DNA of 64,000 bases. Origin: Vreelandella lionensis (lineage in GTDB: Bacteria; Pseudomonadota; Gammaproteobacteria; Pseudomonadales; Halomonadaceae). How positions within the stretch are numbered: the stretch's first letter is position 1; the number at the start of each line of letters is the position of its first letter. Of this stretch, positions 31,441 through 39,006 are shown one piece after another. The stretch spans positions 93,578 through 157,577 of the forward strand of contig NZ_MWVI01000097.1 of assembly GCF_002087295.1 (NCBI RefSeq), in the 5' to 3' direction. A program made the translations under genes and the position numbers. The notes under the pieces are model-generated. The model was not told the DNA's origin, made no database searches, and saw only the letters and a program-made list of their open reading frames with translations.

Positions 31441-32306
31441 GCACTACCGCCTTTTTTGGCGTCACGAACGTACTCTTCAAGCTCAGTGAAACTGGGACGC
31501 TCTGCGGTATGCAGTGCCTTGCGACCAAACTCAACAGCTAATTGAGGCGCATAACCGTGCAAGCTTGCTAGTAAGGTGACGCGGATACACTGCAACATTT
31601 TTTCTGCTTCTTTTGCTTGTCGCTCGGCGTAGCTGGCCACTGGACTTATAAACCCGTACCCCAACAAAATGCCTAAAAAGGTACCTACTAGCGCTCGCGC
31701 AATCATTTCACCCATCTGAGCGGGTGTGGCATCAGCGTAGGTCAAAGCCTTAATTACCCCCATAACAGCAGCAACGATACCGAATGCAGGCATCGCATCC
31801 CCCACTTTAGAGATCGCATCAACTGGAATATGAGCTTCCTGTTCGAATGCCTCGATTTCATGCAGCATAAGCTCATCAATTTCCATTGGCTCCATGCCGC
31901 CACTGACCATGAGGCGCAAATAGTCAGTTAAGAAATCCATGATGTGTGGGTCCGCCAGCACGGTTGGGTGCTCTTGAAATAAAGGACTCTCTTGAGGGTT
32001 ATCGATATCGCGCTCAATCCCTAGCATACCCTCACGGCGCACCTTGGAAAGAATCTTGTACTGCAATGCCATTCGCTCCATGTACAGCGCTTTATTATAT
32101 TTTTTGGTTCGCTTGAGCTTGGGCAGTATCTTAAAAGTAGCTTTAATGGCTTTACCATTATTGGCAGCAATAAAAGCACCGACCCCTGCGCCGCCAATCA
32201 TGAGCAACTCCGTGGGCTGATACAGCGGCCCCAAGCTACCACCTGCTAACACATACCCGCCAAATACAGATAGCAGTACGACGACATAACCTAAGGGAAT
32301 CAGCAC
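31437..32306 (-). CDS. motA: Flagellar stator protein MotA
   Basis: Four-helix proton-channel subunit of 289 residues. It has N-terminal helices (PLGYVVVLLSVFGGYVLAGG), a charged cytoplasmic loop (LKRTKKYNKALYMERMALQYKILSKVRREGMLGIE) that meets FliG, and C-terminal helices with VGDAMPAFGIVAAVMGVIKAL and GTFLGILLGYGFISP. The pattern is that of the E. coli type, unlike the PomA-like MotC. GTG start at 32306 with AAGGA upstream. The gene is intact. It is the first gene after flhDC and probably has its own late promoter (see 32334-32360). Confidence 0.96.
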   Translation of the reverse strand: MLIPLGYVVVLLSVFGGYVLAGGSLGPLYQPTELLMIGGAGVGAFIAANNGKAIKATFKILPKLKRTKKYNKALYMERMALQYKILSKVRREGMLGIERDIDNPQESPLFQEHPTVLADPHIMDFLTDYLRLMVSGGMEPMEIDELMLHEIEAFEQEAHIPVDAISKVGDAMPAFGIVAAVMGVIKALTYADATPAQMGEMIARALVGTFLGILLGYGFISPVASYAERQAKEAEKMLQCIRVTLLASLHGYAPQLAVEFGRKALHTAERPSFTELEEYVRDAKKGGSA

Positions 32307-32333
32307 AAGCAGTGTCCTTGCGATATCAGTTTT

Positions 32334-32360
32334 TTATCGACGAAGCCACACCCATTTCTT
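32334..32360 (-). promoter_or_regulatory. Possible sigma-28 promoter of motA
   Basis: GTCGATAA (32334-32341, minus strand) lies 28 bases before motA, with AAGA (32357-32360) at 15-base spacing. The -10 differs by one base from GCCGATAA and the -35 is poor against TAAA. Supported by the known sigma-28 control of motAB-cheAW in enterobacteria. Confidence 0.4.
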
Positions 32361-32531
32361 CACCAAGAAGGCATGAGCAGCTCCACCCCAAGTGCAACTT
32401 AGCAATATCATACTAAGGCGCATGCAATGTTTAATGAGAAATTACCAGCGTCTTTTACCGCTATCTAAACGTTAAAGAGGTAGTGTATTCGTTCTATACC
32501 CTGCTGCTAGTAGCGTGACAATTTTATACGT

Positions 32532-33056
32532 TCAACGCTGTGCTTTACGGGTTTTCCCTGCACGCGAAGGCGGCTGACAAATACCACACACATAATCATG
32601 TGTCGGACTATGAGCATGGGCAACAAAGCGACCTTCACATCTTGTACAAGTCGTTAGCTGCAACAAATCACTTTCAAAAAAGCGCACCAACGTCCAAGCA
32701 CGAGTAAGCCCCAGCACCGGCTCCACGCCTTCCAGTGAAATCTGCTCCTCGTACAAACGATAAGCTTTAACAAACGCGTCTATACGCTCGCAGTCAGCCC
32801 CCTTCAATAAACCTGTATAAATATTGTAAAAAAACGAGGAGTGCACATTGGGCAACCACGTAACAAACCAGTCTGCTGAAAATGGCAACATCCCTTTCGG
32901 TGGAGACATGCCACGCACTTCCTTGTAGAGCTTAATCAACCGGGTACGGCTAAGCTCTGTTTCTGTCTCCAGCACCTGTAGCCGTGCACCCAACTCAATC
33001 AGCTCAATGGCCAGCTGCACTTGGTGCATTTCATCAACCAAGCTCTTCTGGCTCAC
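32532..33056 (-). CDS. flhC: Flagellar master regulator subunit FlhC
   Basis: DNA-binding subunit of the FlhD4C2 activator of class 2 flagellar promoters. The 174 residues include the helical core ([31 protein letters not shown]) and the zinc site of four cysteines, CTRC...CGIC, near residues 140-162. Positively charged residues at both ends suit DNA contact. The gene is intact; its start overlaps the flhD stop by four bases (ATGA). Among flagellated bacteria flhDC occurs in enterobacteria, Halomonadaceae and some betaproteobacteria. Confidence 0.96.
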   Translation of the reverse strand: MSQKSLVDEMHQVQLAIELIELGARLQVLETETELSRTRLIKLYKEVRGMSPPKGMLPFSADWFVTWLPNVHSSFFYNIYTGLLKGADCERIDAFVKAYRLYEEQISLEGVEPVLGLTRAWTLVRFFESDLLQLTTCTRCEGRFVAHAHSPTHDYVCGICQPPSRAGKTRKAQR

Positions 33057-33385
33057 TCCGACTCTCCCGACGACAAAGACTCCAAGGGCTCACAAGCCGA
33101 AAGCAGTGATGCATGTAACCCAGATAACCCTTGATCTCTGGGGTTTTCTAAAATTTCGCGCAAACGTCGCCCACTCGAATGGCTAAATCGGCAGACTAAC
33201 TGGTTGCTGCGCGCCAGCTTAGTGAGTTGCCAGGCATTCAGTGATACCAATAAATCGGCAAGTTCACTGTCTATTTTCAGGCGAAACATAGCTGCTTCGC
33301 GATCCTCGCTCAGCAAACGCTGCGCAAGAAGCAAGTACGCTAAGTTAATTTCTTGAATTTCATCGAGAAAGCTTGTTTGACTCAT
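33053..33385 (-). CDS. flhD: Flagellar master regulator subunit FlhD
   Basis: Partner of FlhC in the class 1 master operon. The 110-residue helical protein has the FlhD N-terminus [32 protein letters not shown] and the region [28 protein letters not shown], which includes the conserved cysteine of the intermonomer disulphide. The gene is intact. It follows fhlB across 107 bp in which I see no strong promoter, although regulation of flhDC is usually complex. Confidence 0.96.
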   Translation of the reverse strand: MSQTSFLDEIQEINLAYLLLAQRLLSEDREAAMFRLKIDSELADLLVSLNAWQLTKLARSNQLVCRFSHSSGRRLREILENPRDQGLSGLHASLLSACEPLESLSSGESE

Positions 33386-33492
33386 AGTGTCCCATCGAAC
33401 GACACAGGCGCGACATTGTGACCGTTATACTGGCGCCATTGATGACTTTTTTCTTTACCCAGCACCATGGTTGCATACAACGCTTGTATTGG

Positions 33493-33786
33493 CTACTTGA
33501 GCGTTTCACGATGACTTATCCCATTCTCAGATAGCTCAAACACCCAAACAAGCAGCTCAGCGACCACTTGATATAGGCTCGCCGGGATCTCGGCATCCAA
33601 ATCTAACTGCATGAGCAGCGCCACAAGCTCTGGTGCATCGTGAACATAAATACCCTGGCGCTGGGCTTCGGCCATAATTCGCTCAGCCAGCTCACCATAC
33701 CCTTTGGCTACTACACGTGGAGCCTGCTCCCCTTCTTGATACGCAAGTGCAACCGCTTGCCGTCGCCGATCACCCGATGTCATCAT
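33493..33786 (-). CDS. FhlB-like protein (FlhB C-terminal domain paralogue)
   Basis: 97-residue protein resembling only the soluble C-terminal domain of FlhB (AVALAYQEGEQAPRVVAKGYGELAERIMAEAQRQGIYVHDAPELVALLMQLDLDAEIPASLYQVVAELLVWVF). The membrane part and the NPTH autocleavage site are missing. Such FhlB proteins can replace the FlhB C-terminal fragment in Salmonella (established for the family). It overlaps the 3' end of the second fliK-like gene by 17 bp, so these two switch-related genes are coupled. The gene is intact. Confidence 0.88.
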   Translation of the reverse strand: MMTSGDRRRQAVALAYQEGEQAPRVVAKGYGELAERIMAEAQRQGIYVHDAPELVALLMQLDLDAEIPASLYQVVAELLVWVFELSENGISHRETLK

Positions 33787-34987
33787 GATGGCGCTCCAAT
33801 GTTACATACCTAGCCTTGATCTGAACTTTATGAAAATCAAGGGCGTTTAAACGCTGCCCCAATGAGCTAACCCCCTCCTCAAGACGCTGATGCGTGCCAG
33901 CATTATCAGTGGTCAAATCAATACTCAGCGTCTTTTGATGAAGCCATAGTGCAATGCTGAAGCTACCTAAGTTAGGCACATCAAGCTGCATTTCGGAGCG
34001 CCAGCTCTCCTCCGCACCCTCCTCTTCCGATGAACCTCCTTGCCCCCCTTCACGCCCAGGCAGGTTGATCACTAACGCCATAAAAATCCCAGCCCACACA
34101 TCACCTTCCCAGCGGAGCGTGGACATCACCAACATCTCCAACTGCTGACGCACCAACCCCTGTAAGCTCTCATGAACGACCTCTCGTGAGCCACGGCTAA
34201 GCGCTTCCGGCTCGCTGGCAGCCGGCAATGTCAACGAGGCTGGATTAATCTCTCGACGCTCCGCAGCAGCTGGCGTCGGCGAAGTCGAGGCTGGGAGCAT
34301 GACAACAGGGCGCTCTAAGAGCAGTTTATTATCGCCATTCATAGGCACTAGGGACGTATTGGGCAAAATACCGGGGGTGGCGCTTGAGCGTAAAGCGGCT
34401 ATTGAGGGGGTTGTGGCTAATACCGCAGAAGCAAAATTTGGTAAAAAAGGAGCTGTCGGGCGAGGCCCAGGTTGCATTTGTGGTTCACGCAGTAGTTGCT
34501 GGCGTGGAGTTTCACCTTGAAACCAACGCTTCAGGTGGGACTCATAAAATAATCCACTATCGCGGATGCTTGCTTCTAAACGACTTGCCAGCACTTGCGC
34601 CGATGGTGCGTCTTGAGCCGACATCAGCGGGGCCTGGGGCTTCATTACCGCTGGAGGTGCCGGGAAACGCAGTAATACATCCGCAATCGTGCGAGCAGCA
34701 GGGCTGAAGTGTGTCTGTGTTGAGGTGGGTGCGCCATTACCAGTGGGAGGACTTCCAGGCTGAGACTGACGCGCCCCCTCAGACGCACCTGGCAACCGCT
34801 TTAGGTCACCAAGCAGGGGAGCAAGCGGACGGCCATCCAACCCTGCATCGCCTTGCAAGGCACGTGGCCCCTCCCCCGGTAAGACTGGCTGTACTGGCGC
34901 ATTTAATACACGCTGAGAGGACACCTCTCCCTGGCGCCCAAGCACTTGATGTAAGAGGGTATCAATAAGCGGCGTAATGCCACTCAC
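33770..34987 (-). CDS. Second FliK-like hook-length control protein
   Basis: 405-residue protein with a long Pro/Ala/Ser-rich, probably disordered N-terminal part (to about residue 275). The C-terminal domain of Flg_hook type reads (LGSFSIALWLHQKTLSIDLTTDNAGTHQRLEEGVSSLGQRLNALDFHKVQIK). This architecture is that of FliK molecular rulers. A conventional fliK lies at 44399, so the cell seems to have two. It is located between fliT and fhlB. Its GTG start overlaps the fliT stop (GTGA). Possible jobs are a second switch regulator, or an export helper for the fliST operon products (inference). The gene is intact. Confidence 0.75.
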   Translation of the reverse strand: MSGITPLIDTLLHQVLGRQGEVSSQRVLNAPVQPVLPGEGPRALQGDAGLDGRPLAPLLGDLKRLPGASEGARQSQPGSPPTGNGAPTSTQTHFSPAARTIADVLLRFPAPPAVMKPQAPLMSAQDAPSAQVLASRLEASIRDSGLFYESHLKRWFQGETPRQQLLREPQMQPGPRPTAPFLPNFASAVLATTPSIAALRSSATPGILPNTSLVPMNGDNKLLLERPVVMLPASTSPTPAAAERREINPASLTLPAASEPEALSRGSREVVHESLQGLVRQQLEMLVMSTLRWEGDVWAGIFMALVINLPGREGGQGGSSEEEGAEESWRSEMQLDVPNLGSFSIALWLHQKTLSIDLTTDNAGTHQRLEEGVSSLGQRLNALDFHKVQIKARYVTLERHHDDIG

Positions 34988-35391
34988 GATGCCCCCTTAT
35001 TCTGAGAAGCATCGACATCAAAGGCGCTATAAGCTCCCTGCTGGGGAGCATAAGCTCGGTGCAGGTCCCGCTGGCGCTGGGTGACGCCAATCAGCCTGCC
35101 AAGCTCATCGCGTCGTGCCACCAGGCGACGACGAATCTCCACATCATGCTCTAAGATATGTTCTATTAACTCTGTTTTACGCTGCTTACCTGCAGCGTCA
35201 AGCGTAACGTGTGCATCCAGCTCACGGAGCTCTTCTACGAGCATCACATAATTACTGCGTTGCTCGATCAACTCGGCCCACTGTTCAGCATCTGCAAGCT
35301 CATGCATGTCATTCACACGCACCAACAGCTTTTCGTATGCATCGAGCAGCGTTTGCTGAGAAATATCACGAACTGCTTCGGGAGCTGCCAT
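34984..35391 (-). CDS. fliT: FliT-like flagellar export chaperone
   Basis: About 135-residue helical protein encoded directly after fliS. It has a four-helix pattern typical of FliT (LLDAYEKLLVRVNDMHELADAEQWAELIEQRSNYVMLVEELRELD) and a Gln-rich, variable end. FliT chaperones the cap protein FliD and, in enterobacteria, also inhibits FlhDC. ATG at 35391 is chosen over the open frame upstream because GAGGCAGG precedes it and it avoids a long overlap with fliS. Its cargo FliD is not encoded in this window. Confidence 0.8.
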   Translation of the reverse strand: MAAPEAVRDISQQTLLDAYEKLLVRVNDMHELADAEQWAELIEQRSNYVMLVEELRELDAHVTLDAAGKQRKTELIEHILEHDVEIRRRLVARRDELGRLIGVTQRQRDLHRAYAPQQGAYSAFDVDASQNKGAS

Positions 35392-35398
35392 GCCTGCC

Positions 35399-35815
35399 TC
35401 ACGCACTCTGCTGTTGACCGATTTCACGCCATGCTGAGGCGATATCCTCAAGCAACCGCTCAGCTTGGTTGAGGCTCTCTTCGTCGTTTCGCAAGTTAGC
35501 TGTTAACAGCAAGCGGGCGATATAATCGTAAAGTGAGGCGAGCCTCTCTGCAATGACACCCCCTTGCTCTTGATCAAGGGCGGCCGCTAAACCGTTATTA
35601 ACAATATCCAACGCTTTGGAAATTGACTTGCCTTTTTCAGCTCGGTTGCCAGCTTGCATGTGAATTCGCGCTGCGCGGATTGCCGCCTGAGCGCCATCAA
35701 ATAGCATCACGATCAGCTGGTGAGGATCAGCTGACATGACACCACTTTCAACACCGACACGGGCATAAGCATTAGCGCCTCGTCCGTTAGCGGCGCCACC
35801 GCGAGTGTAGGTCAT
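35399..35815 (-). CDS. fliS: Flagellin export chaperone FliS
   Basis: About 138-residue helical chaperone that binds the flagellin C-terminus and delivers it to FlhA. Diagnostic segments are AYARVGVESGVMSADPHQLIVMLFDGAQAAIRAARIHM, then KGKSISKALDIVNNGLAAALDQEQGG and LYDYIARLLLTANLRND. ATG at 35815 follows AAGGAG at nine bases; upstream in-frame codons lack a ribosome site. It is first in the run fliS-fliT-fliK2-fhlB, read from a sigma-28 promoter at 35915-35941. Confidence 0.95.
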   Translation of the reverse strand: MTYTRGGAANGRGANAYARVGVESGVMSADPHQLIVMLFDGAQAAIRAARIHMQAGNRAEKGKSISKALDIVNNGLAAALDQEQGGVIAERLASLYDYIARLLLTANLRNDEESLNQAERLLEDIASAWREIGQQQSA

Positions 35816-35914
35816 TAGTGGGCACTCCTTTATAGGGTGTAACAACAGCTAGGGCAAAAAGCCAGTCGTGCTGTTCATCATTCAAGGTTGACCATATATG
35901 CTCAGCTATTAAAT

Positions 35915-35941
35915 ATATCGGCGAGGCCACAGCAGACTTTA
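35915..35941 (-). promoter_or_regulatory. Sigma-28 promoter of fliS operon
   Basis: On the minus strand TAAA (35938-35941), a 15-base spacer, then GCCGATAT (35915-35922). This matches the FliA consensus TAAA-N15-GCCGATAA at all but the last base. It lies 100 bases upstream of fliS. Confidence 0.85.
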
Positions 35942-35987
35942 ATGCCTGATTACTTTTTAATTTAGCTGTTTGCCTGAATTCGGCGTC

Positions 35988-37690
35988 CTATGTAGAAACC
36001 GCCACTTCTCTGACAGGCTTGCCTAGTCGCTCAAAAACATCGCCACGCAACACACTCCCTAAATTATCGCGCATTGGCGGCTCAGCTGCTTGGGCCAGCA
36101 CCACCTCTGCTGGCGCCCCACTATCATCAAGGCGCAAAATCCAGGCAAGCTGATCACTAGAGAAAAGCGCTAACGACCCCACCGGCAGGACCTTGAAATG
36201 TTCGACATAACGCCTCATCCAACGGCGATCAAACTGATGCGGATGAGCCAGCAAGTGGCGGTAAATTTGCTGCGCCGCGCGGGCCGGGCGATCTGGGCGA
36301 TCTCGCCGCATCGCCTCAACAACGTCAACCACTGCACTGGCTTTCGCCAACTCGTTAATATCATCCCCGGTGATTCCTGCCGGATAGCCACTACCATCAA
36401 GCCGCTCGTTGATCCCCCCAATGACCGCTTGCGCCACCGTAGCAGACAGCCATTGGCAGGTATGTAGCCGAGCCATCAAGAGGGAAACATGCTCACTTAA
36501 TGCCTGCCGATGTGTCGCTTCAAAATTTGGCGCTTTGAACACGACCTGAGGAATAAGCGCCTTACCCAAATCATGCACCAGCCCGCTGGCAACGATCGCC
36601 TTGCGCACATCCCGCGGCAGCTTGGCTCCTACTAAATCCAGCAAATGGACTGCAACAGCAATCCCGTGCCTTACCAGCAGCGGCTCTAAAGACAAACAGC
36701 GGGAGGCAAACAGCAGTCCCTCTCGATCTTCTTCATGCAGCATCAGTAAGCGGTCCGCATTACGAGAGAGCTGCCTTGAATCAATATCACTGCCTTGCTG
36801 AAGCATGAGCAACTGTGCATCAAGATAAGCAGCTACCTTAACCAAACGCCTTGCCATCGGTGTGGCATAGCGGCGTATATCGCGCCGTCCTATGTGCTCA
36901 GTATCTGGAGTGCATTTGCCTGGCTGCTCAAACAGAGGCGATGGCTGCCGCTCCTCCTGCGCCTCCTTTTTATAACGCGCAGCTTCACGCTCAATCTCGC
37001 AGACAAAGTACCAAATCTGCCGTTCCTGCTCGGAAGTGCACCCTGCAAAGCGAAAGCCAACGCGTAGCATGTGCCGCTCGGGATCAGTTTTCTGATGGCG
37101 GGCAACGCCATTCACTTCAAAGTAAGTGCCGTTTGGAAAGGTAAACGCAAGTTTGAGCGAGGATTGCGTTTCAGCCAAAACACCGCTTGCTGTTAATGGC
37201 AACTCAAGCTGGCACCCATCCTGGGAGAGGTCACGGAGCTCCCCCTGGGCACTCTCACCACTCTCACCACTCTCACCAACAACCAGTGCAGACACCACCA
37301 TTCCCATGCGCAATTCAGCACGATATGACTCGCGTCGTTGCAGCACTTCGACCGAACTTGGGTAATTACTACAACAAAGAAAACGACCACCAGAACGACG
37401 GGTCTCCGTCAAAGATAACAGCGGTGTCCGCACCACTTTTCCCTGTGACTGACCCCGCAAAAAAAATTGCTCTCCCTGCTGTAAACGACTTAGCAGGTAG
37501 TCAACCGATGACAGATCCATTACCAGCGTTTCGCCCGCGTGCTGCTCCATCAAGACCACTGGCTCTGGACGCGCATCAGGAGTGGCCAAGCAGAGAGTCA
37601 CCCCACCGCTCTCTCTATCATAGTATTCAGAAGAGAGCTGATTACCGATGGGCTAGTGACGCTCTCGTACTCATCTTGTTGGACTGCCAT
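35988..37690 (-). CDS. YcgR/PilZ-HD-GYP fusion protein, c-di-GMP receptor and phosphodiesterase (one frame break)
   Basis: Reconstructed product of about 567 residues. The N-terminal half is YcgR-like with a PilZ domain whose c-di-GMP ligands are intact: RxxxR (RESYR) and DxSxxG (DLSQDG). The C-terminal half is an HD-GYP phosphodiesterase with HD in LVHDLGKALIP and the GYP motif RLDGSGYPAG. The main frame opens at GTG 37601, but MAVQQDEYESV... from ATG 37690, with GAGG upstream, joins it after a break near 37604 in a GGGG run and supplies the missing YcgR start. It probably senses c-di-GMP at the motor, like YcgR, and also degrades it (inference). Confidence 0.88.
37252..37278 (+). repeat. 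Three tandem copies of a 9-bp unit in the YcgR/HD-GYP gene
   Basis: CTCTCACCA repeated three times in a row, encoding the GES-GES-GES segment in the PilZ domain of the fusion. As the unit is a multiple of three, copy number can change without breaking the frame. Confidence 0.9.
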
Positions 37691-37824
37691 GCGTGCCTCG
37701 CTTTCCCCAGACGCGTTATACGTTAACGCTCATCACAAAGCAGCAGAGCATAACAGAAGCCTTTATCGAGCCGCATGTCGCCATAGGACTCATAACACTT
37801 TTCTTTTCATCTATAGTAAAAGGA

Positions 37825-37851
37825 TAAAGTTTGTGACAAACGCGCCGATAG
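37825..37851 (+). promoter_or_regulatory. Sigma-28 promoter of flaG
   Basis: TAAA (37825-37828) followed by GTTT, 15 bases in total spacer, then GCCGATAG (37844-37851): an almost perfect FliA promoter. It lies 107 bases upstream of flaG and is divergent from the YcgR/HD-GYP gene. Confidence 0.88.
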
Positions 37852-37957
37852 ATTGAAAAAGAGGCTCATCACCAGACGGTAAACGGCCTCACTGCCTTTA
37901 CTCGGTTACGTTGCCTAGCCCCCCCCGGCGGGCTTATTTAATAGAGGAACGTTGTAC

Positions 37958-38316
37958 ATGAGCCCACTATCCATTGACTCAGCCACACCAGCAATAACGG
38001 CCGCTTTATCGCAGGAACGCTCTACGCGCCCCGCTATCGATCCCCTACCTCCAGTCACCCCAAGCGCGATTAAGCAGCAGCAGATGGCAATAAGGCCACA
38101 AAAGAAGCGCTTGTTGAACCGATACAGCGCATTAACGATGTCATGCGTCCCCGTGGGTTGGAATTTGATATTAGCGAACAATCGGCTCGCATCATTACAA
38201 GGGTCATTGATCGAGAAACGGGTGACGTCATACGTCAAATACCAGCAGAAGAAGTGCTGCTACTGGCCGAGCGGCTAGAAGAACTGCAAGGAAAACTGAT
38301 CTCTCTTAAAGCATAG
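37958..38316 (+). CDS. flaG: FlaG family flagellar protein (frame break)
   Basis: About 119 residues after correcting a break near 38095. The N-terminal part is Pro/Ser/Thr-rich (MSPLSIDSATPAITAALSQE...). The conserved FlaG domain follows: PIQRINDVMRPRGLEFDISEQSARIITRVIDRETGDVIRQIPAEEVLLLAERLEEL. FlaG proteins influence filament length and are normally encoded between flagellin and fliD. Here neither neighbour is present. ATG at 37958 follows AGAGGAAC. It is convergent with fliE and expected to be a class 3 gene from its promoter. Confidence 0.9.
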
Positions 38317-38323
38317 AAACCAA

Positions 38324-38376
38324 GCGAACGCTGCGGGCGCCTTGAAAAGCGATAACGTACCAGCCTAAGCGTTCGC
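38324..38376. repeat. Inverted repeat between flaG and fliE
   Basis: GCGAACGCT (38324-38332) and its exact complement AGCGTTCGC (38368-38376), separated by 35 bases, lie in the convergent flaG/fliE gap. It may end both transcripts, although there is no U-tract right after the stem. Confidence 0.4.
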
Positions 38377-38421
38377 CTTCCCACTACCCACCCAGCTAGC
38401 CGCATAACTACTTTACGCCCC

Positions 38422-38749
38422 CTATACCTGCATATTCATCACATCACGATAGGCAGTTACTAGGCGGTTGCGCACCTGCATGCCCATTTGAAAGGCCACA
38501 CTGGCTTTTTGCATATCTACCATCACATCGTTTAACTCAATGTTTGGCTCGCCTGCCTGAAACGCCATCGCCTTGGTATTAGCCGCTTGCTGCAACCGAT
38601 TAATTCGCTGTATAGAGGACTGCAGCTCACTTCCAAAGCCACCTTGACCAACAGCGGTTGCCACATGCTCCCCTTTTAATAGGCTGAGCCGCTTGTGCCG
38701 CTAGCCCCTGCATCTGTTGCAGCGCAGACTGTATAGAAGGTGAACTCAT
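38422..38749 (-). CDS. fliE: Flagellar hook-basal body adaptor FliE (frame break)
   Basis: Small protein joining the MS ring to the rod. N-terminal MSSPSIQSALQQMQGLAAQAAQ joins, after a break near 38672 (AAAAGGGG run), to EHVATAVGQGGFGSELQSSIQRINRLQQAA. The conserved C-terminal end is IELNDVMVDMQKASVAFQMGMQVRNRLVTAYRDVMNMQV. About 109 residues, as usual. It is transcribed alone and divergently from fliF, exactly the Salmonella/E. coli arrangement. Confidence 0.93.
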
Positions 38750-38791
38750 ACGCAGGCCTCATTTTTGCGGAAAATCAATTAGTACAAAAAG

Positions 38792-38806
38792 CCTACCATT
38801 GGTAGG
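38792..38806. repeat. Palindrome in the fliE/fliF divergent promoter region
   Basis: CCTACC-ATT-GGTAGG, a perfect 6-bp inverted repeat with a 3-base centre. It is preceded by TACAAAAAGCC and followed at 38831 by a near copy, TATAAAAAGCC. It could be a regulator or promoter element for this divergent pair; no function is proven. Confidence 0.45.
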
Positions 38807-39006
38807 AGAAGCGTCATACGTACAAATGAGTATAAAAAGCCAAGCTTTTCGTTCATTTATGGTCGACACACCCCCGGATAATGGCGTTCATCACAATTCC
38901 GCTTCATCTTTTTAGCGGATAACCGCGATTGACGGATATAGCCTATGCCTTCTTTGGTGATGCGCCTGGGCCGACACCCGTTTTGCCTGCCCTTCTGGAG
39001 GGACGC

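Noticed and set aside
37187..37726. 179-codon plus-strand open frame
   Set aside because: Antisense to the YcgR/HD-GYP gene; the minus-strand frame has clear domain motifs.
37691..37957. Missing fliC remnant between the YcgR gene and flaG
   Set aside because: No flagellin D0/D1 motif in any frame; only divergent promoter sequence is seen.
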